This document shows positions 45,345 to 57,410 of a DNA stretch of 64,000 bases, piece by piece. The position numbers and the translations under genes are program-made. The notes below the pieces were generated by a model that was given only the letters and a program-made list of their open reading frames with translations, was not told where the DNA came from and searched no databases. Origin of the DNA: Mariannaea sp. PMI_226 (taxonomy: Eukaryota; Ascomycota; Sordariomycetes; Hypocreales; Nectriaceae); contig JANFOG010000001.1 of assembly GCA_024336345.1 (NCBI GenBank), positions 4,898,001 through 4,962,000 of the forward strand. Direction: 5' to 3'. Positions within the stretch are counted from its first letter, which is position 1. Every line of letters starts with the position of its first letter.

Positions 45345-48300
45345 CTTTTCGAAGGCTATGATTCTTCGTTGCAGATAGCACAAAAATATAACAGACAGTT
45401 GAATGATAGACGACGGGACGTGAAGCCTAGACTGCAAATAGTATTATCCACACCTACGCTCATACGAGATGTGCCAAGGTGGATGGTAAGTTTGAAGGGC
45501 TACGGAATCCGACCGACCAGGGTTCTGAAACCATGAAAGGTCTACGCCACTGACCTACTCGATTGAGCATAGATCTCTCAACCTTCATCTGTTGACGTTT
45601 CTCAAGCTCAAGGATTACACAGTTAGCTAATTGTGGTTTAATGCAGATGATATTGGTGGCTCTATACACATTGGCCAGGACAAAGGAGCAAAATTTTGCT
45701 AACCTAGACCGACACATATCTCAAACGTTCACTATGAGGAATAGAACTTGGCTACAAAGATTAAGGTGAAGTAAAGAAACGAATAATTAAAAAAAATATT
45801 GATATCTACAAAAATAGTGGAAAGAAGTAGTAACTGGTAGGTGGTGAGTCATTCCGGGCAAGGAGCGGCTTACAACTGGTTTCCGATAGGTAGATGAGTA
45901 TTAGGTGGCATAGCATAGAGCATTATTATTGATGGCCTCGGACTCTACTTGACTGGCATCTACAGATCCTTGACCAAGCCTAAAGCTAACCCACACATCG
46001 GGAGACTGTCGCTACTAGCACGACAGCTAACTCGAGGCAATGGGAGGGCGATTATCAGACCATTGGTGATGACGGTCTTGGGTAATTGTCAAATTTAGCC
46101 AGAACAAGATATACTCAGCGGCAACACGTAAGGATTCCCGGCAAATACATCAATACATACCGTACACGGTTCTGATTTTCTCGGGTAGGTCGCCAGAAGC
46201 AATACAAGCAGACGGCAGTTTGTGCTGTGCGAATGAATATGTGGGGATCGGGACGCGGCATCTCGGATACAGACCACGTCTCTCCGCCGTAAGGAGCCCT
46301 ATATGCTTTAGTATAAAATAGACTTAGACAAGGGATGAAAAGAGGCCGCGCTTAGGCAGGCTCCCAATTAGTGCTCAAACCGGCAAAAGATCTTCGATCG
46401 TCCTATAATCGCCCGTGAACAGGGCCGACATCCCGTCACATATGTCCTGAATATAGGCGTTTACTCACGCCTGGTTATTTTCTTTTTTCGGCACGTCGGC
46501 GGCGTGGATTTCGAATCAAGCATAGTATCCCTGACGGGTATTGGAGAAGCGTATACCAATTGATTGCATTTGGCTCACTCCTAGTGCCGGAATTCACATT
46601 CGTTGAGAAGTGAGAGAACCTGAGTTTGTCACAGACAGAAGCGATCGGACGATACAGAAGAGTAACTTCTTTTAATTGTTTTCGTTTCGAACACTTGCTT
46701 ATGGCCTGTGTGCCCCTTCTGACGACGCAGATTGTACTCCGCAATTCACCCAACGTATCAAAATAAAAGGAGTCATCTCTATACTAATCCTATGCTTTCC
46801 ACGTTTATGCTACTCTCTCTCCCCTTCTATCAAGCAACTGTATTGCAACATTGTGGTGCGGGGAACCTTTCCAACTTTTCTTTTGATTCTAAGTCGGTTT
46901 AGCGCTGTGTGGAGATATGCGTTCGAAAATGCCTTCTTCAGGGGGTCTTGGGCATAACAACACTGGCTCCATGAGCGCTCAGTTGTGTGGAAACACGTCT
47001 CTCGCTTGCCGGAGGAGCTGGCCGAATACTGCCAAGCTACGTCACCTGTTGGTAAAAAGGAACGCCTGCTTGAGTCTGTACTATGCAGGTATCTAAGATG
47101 TAGCTGTGCTGCGCGGATTGTACGGAGTAGAGACGATCTCTTTCTGGCCAAACACCATGTCTAGCGGCCGGGGAATTATGAGCCAGTCCCTCAACGACCC
47201 TGAATGAGCTCCCGGAACCAGTTAAGATGAACAGAATGCGGGGGGCGGGTTGGGTTTTCTGGGGGGAGAGAGGGCGGGTGAGACGGGGTAGACGGGAACA
47301 GTGGAGTAGAAAACAATGTTAAGCACTTCTTATTCCTATCTTTTCTCCCGCAAACTGGGGTAATCAATTGGATTCTACTATGTAACTATCTACTATGTAC
47401 GGAGTAGGAAAATTGGAAATGACTAGTTAGAGCTGATTTCCAAAGTCCCTGCAAGCCACAGCCAAGTCGCCGCTGACCAGTTGCTTATTTGGGACATCAA
47501 TCGGCGAATGACCCATTTATATTACTAGGCTCTGGCCGATACGGCCGAAATCTTAGCAAAATACGAATAACACTCCGTAGTCATCATCCAATCGTATCCT
47601 AAGTTGATGCACCGCAATAGCCAATAAGACCCAGCTAATTAGCTGTCAGCAAAAAGGGAGAGCGTCTCGCCTCCGCTATGTACGACTGGTTGAACGGCCC
47701 GACGGTTAAGCTTGTTGGCCTGGTTCCTGCGCTATTTGCTCCGGAGTTTACCACAGGGCGGGGTTTGGCTCAGCGGGAGCGCTTCATTATCCCAGCCTAT
47801 AGGTACTAGTAGGTCTTGGAAGTATAGACATGGCTTTGCTTTCGATAGGAGTTGTCGATTCAATAGGAGGGAGTAATGTTGCCAAAGTAAGAGAGATGGC
47901 TTAGGCTACTGTACCACCACCACCACCACCGCTTGCACATTCTTACGTCCTATCATTCTTCGCCAGAAATTATACCTTACTTCACTCATTCCTGCTGTAA
48001 ATAATTGCGCCTGATACCACATCTACATTGATGCTCCATAGAGCCCCCCGCAGTCTAAAAACATCTCTGCGCAAGAGAACCTAGCCGAATCGGCTGAACC
48101 CCCAGAGTGATGGCCCAGAAGTTTACGCCCTCAGGGGCTAAGAAGTGCCCACGCCCTACGCCCTGTCAATGACGGGCTTAGACAATTTTGAGGCAGATAA
48201 TGATTATTGCTCTCTATCTGCCAAAGCGAACCATTTTATCCTATAGTTTCCCCCTAGGAAATCGACTATACGACAGTTCACATGCTCGAAAGGACTGGCT

Positions 48301-50150
48301 CATTGGGTCAATGCCTTTAGCCTGAAAAACGTTCACTATTGTCCCCACCCCTAAACGATTACTGTGACCACCTCCTTCAACGATAGCTGTAAGCTGTAAG
48401 TGACTCGTCGCCTGATACAGGTGATATATGAATCTAGACAGCTAGTCTTGACAAGATATTCAATATTCGAGAAAATTGAGCCACCCCTAGAGGCGAAACT
48501 AGCATCTCAAGATATTATCCATCAGCCAGAATTTCCTAGTCGTACCATGGTACGTAATTCAGCAACCCAGATGTCGGTCAGCAGATAGCTCAAGTTTACA
48601 AAATGGTCACAACTCTCACCTAGAAACCAAGGAAGTTGTCTTACACACCCTGGCGAGGATAGAAATCAAGGTTAATGGAATTGAGAGCCGGCCAGGAAAA
48701 GGAACCTGAGTCTAGTGTTGGAATCACGGCAAAGAGGCCGATTCGAGAACAGTTGTATGAAGGCCTGGATTAATGAGAAGTTCAAAACTTGTTCTCCGTT
48801 GATAGTTTCTCGCAGAGGTCAGAAAAACCAGGTTTCTTTGCTCACGAGACCTGACTTGCCTGTGTGAGATATCCATCCGATGGCCACTCCTATAGCCTAA
48901 GTCGACTCCAGGTTGAGAGCTTCAGTCACCGGAGGGGTTCAGAGTCTAGGATAAATAGAAGAGAGAGAAAGAATTGCCGGTGCTAGTGAGAGAGACGGTA
49001 AGCCGGACCGCCCAGAGATAGACCGTAAGAGGAACCTTCTTAGCTTCCATCTATCATGAGATGCCAACAAGTCCCATGACAAGCAAAAAAAGAAATTGGA
49101 TCTAGACAGGTTAAACGGGGTTGATCATGATACACGCTACAAATTATTTCATTAAAATGAACTTGTCTTTGACATTATCGAGACAATGGCTTTGGTATTG
49201 ATCAACGCCGGTACAAGTGAGGACCCAAAAGAGTAAAGAGGCGACCGCTCTCTCCACACGACAGATTCTCATCGTCACCTCCATCGTCTCTATTCTTTCT
49301 TTATTCTTCCAACCGCTTTATGCAGAGGAGCTCATCTCCTTGTTCAAAGATGTGTTTTTATTTTGGGTTTGTCGTTATATTATGTTGTCAACAACCAAGC
49401 CCCCAGGCGCAGTCGTGTCAAGTCACCAAGATAGCACGAGGAGAAGAACAGAGTTCTGCATGTAGGAACGGCCGCTTCCACCGAAACACTCGGGAGGACG
49501 TACAGAATTTTGACAAGCCAGCTCTCGGTTATTGATCAATCAAGAATCCAATGGATGATGAAATCGGGCTGACCAAGGCCGTTGCTATATCAAAGTAACA
49601 CAGAGCTATACTTTGGCGGTAGCTCGCTTGTATACTCTTAGCTTGTCCTTAATTTGACGAGAGCCCGGTAGGCCACGACTCAAATCAGCCGACGTTGATT
49701 TTTGGTGTTCTTTACTTCAGTTGGAGACAAGCGATACAGAGTAGTTCCAGGAAAGGGATTCTGAGTACTGAGTACTAACTAAATCAATGGAAGGCCTAAG
49801 TTCTTATTCTGGTAGGTTAGTAGCGAGAGCTTGGTGACGTTAAATCTTGACGGCGAGGCACGGGGCTCTGATCTCAGTCTAGCATACGTAACTATTTGAC
49901 TACCCTAAATCATCAAGAGTATATTCTACCACTGTAACTGTGTGTTGGAATCATTGTCTCGATTGGCATCAGTGAATAGCCCCTTGATTGGTGTTCGCTG
50001 TACTTGAAGTGAACTTACTTCAAGTGAATTATCAGGCGTCATCCGTAGTCTCTATTTATGAATAAGAATGTGATAAATGCGATTCATATCTATTCTGACG
50101 GGTATATGTTACAAAAGACCCCATATTTGCTCTACTTCAAGTTCACGGGA

Positions 50151-50669
50151 CCCATATCTGCTCCGGCGACGGTGCAAATAAGATTCTTTATGTAGGTCCG
50201 GGTATATTACGTCGAGGATATCTCTCACACACACATAAGAACGGCATCTGTTTATAGACTCAAAAAAGAGATTATTATATATATATATAGCCATTCAATA
50301 TATGATATACGATCTACTGGCAACGTATCAGCTTGCCCAAAGGCATGAAGTATATACAATGCCTCATCACGATCCGGCAACTATCACACGGAACAAGTAG
50401 CAAACATCAACATTCAGGATGTAAGTAAATCATCGCAATATGCATATTATGTTAAGCCGGCTCTTCCTCTCAATGTTGGCTTTTTTTCTATATCAAATGC
50501 CCCCATCAAGAAGGATTACCGCAACCAAGGCCGGCGTTAGAGTCCTCAAGATTTGCCCATGCTTAATATCGCAACATAGGCTTCTAAAAGGATCTTATTT
50601 GCACCACCCTTGGGGTCAGAAGTCACGTGGTCTTATTTGCATCGTTAGTGGTGCAGGTATGGGATCCCC
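50151..50669. repeat. Diverged inverted-repeat pair about 480 bp apart
   Basis: The reverse complement of 50151-50183 (TCTTATTTGCACCGTC then GCAGATATGGG) aligns with 50631-50664 (TCTTATTTGCATCGTT then GCAGGTATGGG) at roughly 80 percent identity by eye. A third copy of CTTATTTGCACC lies at 50593-50604. The arrangement is like a decayed short inverted-repeat element, but no target-site duplication was established. Confidence 0.4.
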
Positions 50670-51543
50670 GGATTCACGCCTCGATTATTAATCACGAGGC
50701 ATTCAACTTCATGTGCACAACCGTTTCGTTTGCATACCGTTTGCATATTCGAATATGAAACAAACTCTCTCTCAGACGTAATATCAAGGAAACTGAGCAT
50801 GGTTCCGTTCCTCACTGAAACCCCTATTAATCTAGCCGGGATTCTTCAAGCGGCACCAAGTCCTCCGGAACTATTTGAAATCTACATGGCTCACCAAAGT
50901 CACTATGCTATGTAGAGGCAAATAACGATTAGCAAGCGATCTGTATGAGACCAAGACTTGAATCATGCGGTGAAATCCTTGAAGGATATTATTTCTTAGT
51001 TATCAACTACCAAAAAAAGGGATCAGTTCCAATGGTCCTGATAGTATCCCTCCCTTCCTCCCTATCAATGTAACTAGAGCTCTGCATATCTAAGTCCTGC
51101 TCAAATTCCTAGCAAGGATTCCTTCGCGTTAGGCTCGCGGACTGGCTAATGCGACTCTATTCGTCAATAAATTATAGATGGAGATTGCAACCGGTAATTT
51201 GGGGGTCGTTCTGAGGGACCCTTGTTCATACACAACGCGAGCTCGACTGCGCCTGACTGCGCCTCTGAAAGATCTCTGGAGCTCGGCGGATCCCTGTTAG
51301 TTGCTGATGTTTGTTGGTGATTTGTGGGACTCTGAAGTGCCGAACTGCCTCATACATCGAATATTATTCTTTTCATGAAACAACCGCGTTCATAAGACCG
51401 GGGGTGTTGGGGTTGGACTGGAAAGTTCCGAGATTTCCGAGATTTCCGATCCGCTCGTGCATCTCCCTCTCTTTAACAGGGGTAGTTTTCTTAACGCAAG
51501 TAAATCCTAGGTTTGGTAGGTCTGCCGTTATAGTCAAGTAGGC

Positions 51544-52479
51544 TCAGGCAGCATCTTGCCAAACATCCTTCATGTAACCCAGGGCTGGGTAGAAGCCAAA
51601 CAGCGCGACAAATATCTCAGGAAGCCAGCCTCCATCCGCCAATCTGCTCCAATGGACTGCCAACGGTGCCCAGGCCAGGTTCTGCAGAAAATCCTTCTTC
51701 CATTGCTCTCTCCATTCGGAATCTTCCGAAAGCTCTCCGCTCTGGCGTTTCCGATGCCAGTCCACAAGCAAACGAATCGCCTCGACGTAAGTGAGTGCGC
51801 CCCAGGACCCAGCAGCAAATTTGAATAGTTTGTCCTGGGCCTCAGGTGACCAGCCTAGAACTTCTTTGGAAGAGAGCCAGGCGATGGCCTCGCAAATATG
51901 GAACGAGGCCAACGATAGTCGATACATTGAGGTAAATGCAGTGTCCAGCTTGCATGAGGGCGAATTGTCTTCCTCTTCTTCTGATGTCTCTCTAGCTGAC
52001 ATCCATATATCCAATAAACCCCACAGTCTGCTGAGAATCTGCCATTCTTCTAGAATGATAACAAGAGTTTGTAAGCGAGTTGAAGTTTCGCTTGCCGCAC
52101 TGGCGAAACGGCGGGATGCGCCTGATGAGTAGTGTGATAATGCTCTCAGCTTCAGAGTTGACTTGGGTAGCTTTGCAGCCAACGACACGACAATTCGAGC
52201 TGATTTTAATCTTTCCGCTTTACTCAGGAGTTCCAACAAGGCTCCCAGTAACCTTGTAGTCTCGGCGACAAAGAGAAGTGTGATATCCAATCCCCCACGG
52301 GAGTGAATAGCTCGGTGAAGGCGCGCCAAGAACTTGGCGAGGTTAGCCTGGTTTCTGAGAAAGATGGATATCAACTTGGAGGTTTTTGAGATTGAGATGG
52401 GAGGCGAGGTAGAGGCGTCATGGGCAATCGCTTGGTGAGATGGGCGGAGTAAGACCTCGAAAGGGGGTGGGTCAATCAT
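51544..52479 (-). CDS. PEX11-family peroxisomal membrane protein, 311 aa
   Basis: A single exon. The first ATG in the frame is at 52479 (MIDPPPFEVLLRPS); the frame is open about 41 codons further upstream but has no ATG there. The PEX11 pattern runs over most of the chain: KTSKLISIFLRNQANLAK, ETTRLLGALLELLSKAER, RLQTLVIILEEWQILSRLWGLLDIW, and the conserved C-terminus LPEIFVALFGFYPALGYMKDVW. PEX11-type proteins elongate and divide peroxisomes from the membrane. A C-type (Pex11C/GIM5A-like) assignment is a recollection, not a search. The location may be coincidental, although the nearby siderophore cluster has two predicted peroxisomal enzymes. An acidic loop (EEEED) near the middle is typical of an exposed segment. 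Confidence 0.83.
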   Translation of the reverse strand: MIDPPPFEVLLRPSHQAIAHDASTSPPISISKTSKLISIFLRNQANLAKFLARLHRAIHSRGGLDITLLFVAETTRLLGALLELLSKAERLKSARIVVSLAAKLPKSTLKLRALSHYSSGASRRFASAASETSTRLQTLVIILEEWQILSRLWGLLDIWMSARETSEEEEDNSPSCKLDTAFTSMYRLSLASFHICEAIAWLSSKEVLGWSPEAQDKLFKFAAGSWGALTYVEAIRLLVDWHRKRQSGELSEDSEWREQWKKDFLQNLAWAPLAVHWSRLADGGWLPEIFVALFGFYPALGYMKDVWQDAA

Positions 52480-53530
52480 GTCGACGTCTGTGGCGCAAAT
52501 GCGTGGCGAAGGCGAGGATACAGAAGACCAATTTCGGCGCCTTGCGGGCGGATGGTTGAGCTTTCTATTCAATGGCCTTGGCCTTGAAGCATTAGGAACC
52601 AAGCAGACGTGCTTTTTTAGAAGGCGCGGAGCCGCTTGGAACGCGCTCTAGGGTGAAAGAAGCAAAGAAGTCGGCAATCGTCGTTTGGCTCTGAGGCTGG
52701 AGCGGAGTTGAATCCCCACCGTAGGCATCGGAAGAGTTGCCAAAGAGCGTTCCGAATGCTTGGCCAGATGCGCCGTGTTAGCAAGGCCAATCGAGGGATG
52801 AGAAAGAAAGACTGCGACAAAAAAAAAAAAAGAGGTAGAACAAGGATGAAGAAAGATATATCCGACTTGACAAAGGAATAGGAGGGAGAGAGAGATGAAG
52901 GGTGAAAGCGGAAGAGAAAAAGGTGAAGCTTCCCGACCGAGCTCAATTCCCAAAGGTGAAAGCTTTCCGGGGGTGCTGTAGATTGCACGCATCTGGCGGC
53001 AAATATGTCCCACTCGAGTAAATCTTAGCGTAACGATAAGTGTTACCCCAGGAATTGGTCTGGCCAATGAGAACTGGCAGAAATGAGAAAACGCTCTGCC
53101 ACGCTCTGCCGTGCTCTGCCGTGCTCTCCCGTGCTCTGCCGTTGCGGTGTGCGCGATCCCCGAGTGTCAAACCAGGCAGCCAATGACAGCGAGCTGAGCT
53201 AAGCCGTAACGAGGCAATGCCAGTCAGCTCCAGTAAGCTTGCAAAATAGAATCTCGATATAAACTAGTCGGGTGGAAATGCTCAAATGAAAACAAACATG
53301 CCCGCCCCATTTCCCATTCTGCGGATTCTGTGAAAATAAGTAAAGTCGTAATTAATGGGACTTTATGCATTCATTATGCATTCACTACATATCCCCATAG
53401 TGCAATCATTCTGGGGTACTTGGGTAGTTTGCAAACCTTCAATCTAGTCTCAACAAGGGAAAAAAGCTACCTATATCAAGCCAACAAACCAACCTACCTG
53501 TCTCTCGGGTCGTACATGGCGTCTCCTTAT
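52480..53530. other. PEX11 promoter side and spacer
   Basis: Contains an A12 run near 52821, pyrimidine/purine-rich tracts and a 10-bp tandem repeat at 53091-53140. Three overlapping minus-strand ORFs (52617-53170) look like antisense of these biased tracts. No gene is supported. Confidence 0.5.
53091..53140 (+). repeat. Five tandem 10-bp units (RYGCTCTGCC)
   Basis: Units ACGCTCTGCC, ACGCTCTGCC, GTGCTCTGCC, GTGCTCTCCC and GTGCTCTGCC follow one another, 0.6 kb upstream of the PEX11-type gene. Confidence 0.85.
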
Positions 53531-56500
53531 TTAGACCATAGCCGGACAATAAAAGAGGCGAGCAGAGCTGTAAAAATGCCTATATGTAGGGGAAGGAGAA
53601 AGTTTGTTAGCGAAATACAAACATATACGTGGAAAACGCGCCCCGGTGTAGAGGCGTGAATACAGAAATGATTTAAATTTCTCACCCAACAAGATCACAA
53701 CTGTGTATTCGGGCGGGATGCTGCGCATGAGTGGCAAGGGAGGAGCTTCAGTCGAGATTTCGTCCTCCTCTGTCGCCGAGTTGGAGCCGGAGCTCTGTTG
53801 CGCGAGGAGTCGAAGAAGTTGGCCTTTGTTCTCCATGTTCATCCTCGAGATCCAATCTCTCAGGGACCATTCCTCGCACCCCTGTTGCTTCCACTCCGGA
53901 TAAGAACTTGGCCAGTAGGCCCCTCTCCAACCTATAGGAAACGGAAGCTCTACCAGGTTTTTTTCTTGACCAAATCTGAATGTCAACCTCCCTTCTCGTT
54001 CCTCGGTCGCATCGTTTGGCTTCACATTGATTGAGATGTTTGGATCTTGGCCCGACTCCAAAAAGGCTTGGACTATCTGACCGAAGTTGTTATCAAGCAC
54101 CTCGGCCGAGAGGTTACTCCTCTTTTGACCGAATTTCGGGCAACCAAACCTGAGGAGAAACTCAACCATCAGGTAGTGATGCCAGATGGTAAGTTCCATA
54201 TGGTCCTGTACGCCCATGATGATTAAAAACCCGTGTAAGGGGATGAACTGGGTCCTTTTCTTCCAATAAGGCCGGTATTTCTCCATCTCCAACACTTCAA
54301 CCAAGAAATGAACATCCGGCCCTGCAATCCTTTGAAAGTGGCTGCGATGGAAGAAGGTGTAAATGAGCATGGTGAACATGGGAAAGGTCCCTGTCGCAAG
54401 GGGTAGACCATGTTTCAGCCTCGCCAGGGCATAGTCGTAGTCTCCGTCAAGGATTTCCGTATGGAATGGTGTTTTTATTTCGAGACTGGTGACTGACGAG
54501 CCGGCTTCGACTTTTTGGTAATGTTCAGCGATGATGTTGATACTATTGGGATAGCTAATGTCAACAACTCGGATGCCACGATTTCTGTTGTTGAGCAGCG
54601 CCTTCTGACACCGCCTTTCAATAACCGTCTGGAGACAGTTTTGAAAATCAAGCGAGACCCAATAAGAGAAGCCGTAGCGCCTGCGAAAAACAGATATGTC
54701 TAGACACTTTTCTTCTGAATCCTTGGTTGCCCAAGTGGATCGACGTTCGGCGAGTAGAAGATTGGAGGCCATATCAGCAGCCTGTTCATCGCTGATTTGC
54801 CCAGATTTCTTTGTCAACATCTTCCTCACGTCTTCGCCTTCCAAGTGCTCCCGCACCGATCTGTGGATGAATTTGATGGCCTCGCCGTCTGGTCCAGCTT
54901 CTATGAGACCTTTGCACTGGCCATATAACTTTTGCCTCGCATCTTCCACACGATCCTCATCAAACTCCTCCGTCTCTGTGAATGACCGATTCCAGGCAAA
55001 GGAAGGGTCCTTGTTATATTCGTCGAGAAAGGAAAACGCCGGTAAAGATAGGTTCATACCAGACTCCTGTAACACTTCCATCATACGGATCGTTTGGTAA
55101 ACCATGGAGATATCCATCGGAGCAATAGAGGCCAGTATGGTGTCCAGCAGCGAAGACAATTCGGTTGGAAATTGATCCAAAACATCAAGGTCTACTTTTT
55201 CTCGTCTGCCCACTTTCAGCCGAATCGATGACACAACGAGGTACACCCAGACGAAGATACCTTCAGCCTTGTTCGGAATGTCCACCACCAAGTGCTCTCT
55301 GGTTTCCCGCGTGACCCTATCCAGTCTCTTCTTGACGTACAGTCTCATGTCGTATTTTGTAAGTTCGTGGACAAGAAACCGCTTGGCAGGGTCAAATTCA
55401 ACAGTGAATGGAGGCTCAACCCTGCTGGCGACGCAAAGCTTGACGTTGGATCCCGTTGATGGCGCCCATCCCTGGAGCATTTCGACCAAGTCCAACATGT
55501 CCTTGTTCGAATTGTGAAACTCATCCAGCCCGTCGATAAAGACACACCAATTGATGTTGGGGAATTTTAAGCCAGAAAATATCGCACTCAGCGCCTGCGA
55601 TTTGTCCTTCATGGGGATGTCAAAGGTAGCAACTGTGTCCGTAGAAAGCTTCAATGCGCGTTCCCACGCAGATGCCAGCACCTCCACAATGCTTTCACGA
55701 CGCTCATGAAGAATATCATAAAGCAGGGTGCGGAAAAGCCCGTCTAGGTCCTGCTGGATCTCTTCTTTTCTGACAAAGGAGTAGTGCAACATTACAAGAG
55801 TCTTGTTGTTTCCCCCTTGATGGTTCATGCGCTAGGTTAGCGAAACCATTTCGACGAGAGGACCTGACATAGACATCAAATAAAGCTCACCTGACCACTT
55901 TTCCAGTTCTTCTCTAGTCTTAGAATGATCGAATAAGAATTGCATCATGGTCGACTTTCCTGCGCCAGGTTTTCCGGCAATGTGAAAGATGCCACCGTTA
56001 GGCGAGGACAACCAGTTCAAGAATCTCCCTCTAGCTTCCCTCCTCAATTCCCTTTCATTTTCGTCTGATACAGTGGCATCCTCATCTTCGGAGTTGAAAA
56101 TCCAACCGAATGCATCTCTGTGAGAGCCATCGTTTTCTCCGTAAGATTCATTGTTTTCAATAGTTGAGAGAAGGTTCTTGAGATCCTGCGAGCGATTCGT
56201 CATCGTAGTGTACTTCAATGCCCCCAATACGCGATCTGAACAAATTTTATCCACAGCCTTCTGTTGAGTGTCAATAAGGCTCTTAATATCCTTTTGGATG
56301 GCCTTGTTGAGGTCTTTGAGCTTCATTAGTTCGTCAATGTTCCTCGTCATCTGGTCCAACTTGCCATCGTGGCCTCCTACCGCGGTGACGAGCTTTTCAA
56401 CGGCAACCCTTTGATAAAGCAAGATTTCATGTTAGCTTGAAGGAAAGTGATTAAAAAAAAACAGGAGTAGCCAAACCTTGTCAGTTGAGTCAGAACCAAG

Positions 56501-56904
56501 GTGGTTCTACGCTCTATGTTACCAATCTCAGTCTCAATCTCAGTCTTTCTTGATTCGCTCAACATCTTCTCCCACGACTTTTTCAAACTCTTCCACATAA
56601 CTCGAAGGCCGCTACCCTCCCCTCTTTTAGTCTTCTGTAGGAGCTCTAGAAGCTCATCTGACAGGGACTTGCTCTTGTTGACGAACTCGACCAATGTCTT
56701 CTCGTCCTCGGTTTGAGCTTGGACGTCTGGAGGAACCAACCTCGCTTGGAACGAGGACATCTTATTGATGACATCTTCTAGCGTCGCATTGTCTTCTAAG
56801 TTTCCGGATTTATAGATCTTGATGCCACCTTGAACGATGCTTGCAGCGAAGGTGACAAACGAGAGGATGCCGGATGCTACACCAATCGCCGTGATTGGGT
56901 CCAT
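53531..56904 (-). CDS. NACHT-domain STAND protein, 1076 aa
   Basis: Three exons: 56904-56477, 56408-55891 and 55815-53531. The splice sites are GT..AG, the introns 68 and 75 nt. The N-terminus MDPITAIGVASGILSFVTFA, followed by amphipathic helices, is the usual opening of fungal NACHT proteins. P-loop AGKPGAGKST is at about residues 287-296, Walker B CVFIDGLDEF at 406-415, and a sensor/ARC-like KLCVASR stretch follows. The helical C-terminal half of about 500 residues has no clear ankyrin or WD repeats. It would be an NLR-like sensor/switch protein; effector activity would lie in the N-terminal helical region. The last 60 residues (from 53700 down) look unlike folded protein and a GTGAG donor occurs near 53683, so the true C-terminus may be spliced differently. 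Confidence 0.82.
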
Positions 56905-57341
56905 TGTTTGGGTTTACCCCGTCGGGTTTGTGAACAGGGCCAATTATACCAACAGATTTTCTTTATAAAAAGGTTGGTGGTTTGTGTCTTGTCCTGATAG
57001 CGTTTAATTCTATCTTGCAAACCAGCGTGTTTAGGCAGAAACGTTGGGCATGCATGCAAACTGAAGCTGAGCGTTGGTGCCCTCTTCGGCCATAGCCCGG
57101 CTTTTATTGATCCAGGCTGAGCGGCCAAAATAGCCCTCACCAAGAAAAGGCGATGCAACTCGGCTGCTGTAGGGCATTTGGAATGCGAGAATATGTCGTA
57201 AAACTGTCTCGCCATTATTTTCAGTGAAACTTCTTTTTCTCCTTAACTTTGGAAGTCATCACCGAAACTTTACGTGTAGGTCAGATACATTGCATATTGT
57301 AGTTCATATTTGGGGTATCTTCTAGAAAAAAGCGACAAGAA

Positions 57342-57379
<38 letters not shown>

Positions 57380-57410
57380 AAGCACAAGAAGAAGAAGAAG
57401 AGAAAAAAGT
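56905..57410. other. Spacer with poly-A tract
   Basis: The promoter side of the NACHT gene and 3' side of the next gene, with A33 at 57345-57377 followed by AAG triplets. No gene. Confidence 0.6.
57345..57377 (+). repeat. A33 homopolymer
   Basis: Thirty-three consecutive A, followed by an AAG-repeat, immediately downstream of the stop of the glycosyltransferase-like gene (poly-T on its strand). Confidence 0.85.

Larger units (their letters stand above)
45217..51543. other. Gene-poor 6.3-kb region
   Basis: Apart from the promoter of the peptide gene at its left end, no ORF here has recognisable protein content or splice structure. It holds a CAC-repeat run near 47921-47940, a TA-repeat near 50275-50288, a short hairpin at 50002-50025 and a diverged inverted repeat at 50151/50631. 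It could hide non-coding RNA or decayed mobile elements, but nothing is supported. Confidence 0.5.

Noticed and set aside
52480..52602. Upstream extension of the PEX11-family protein
   Set aside because: The frame is open but begins at TTG, not ATG; the first ATG is at 52479 and the PEX11 homology starts after it.
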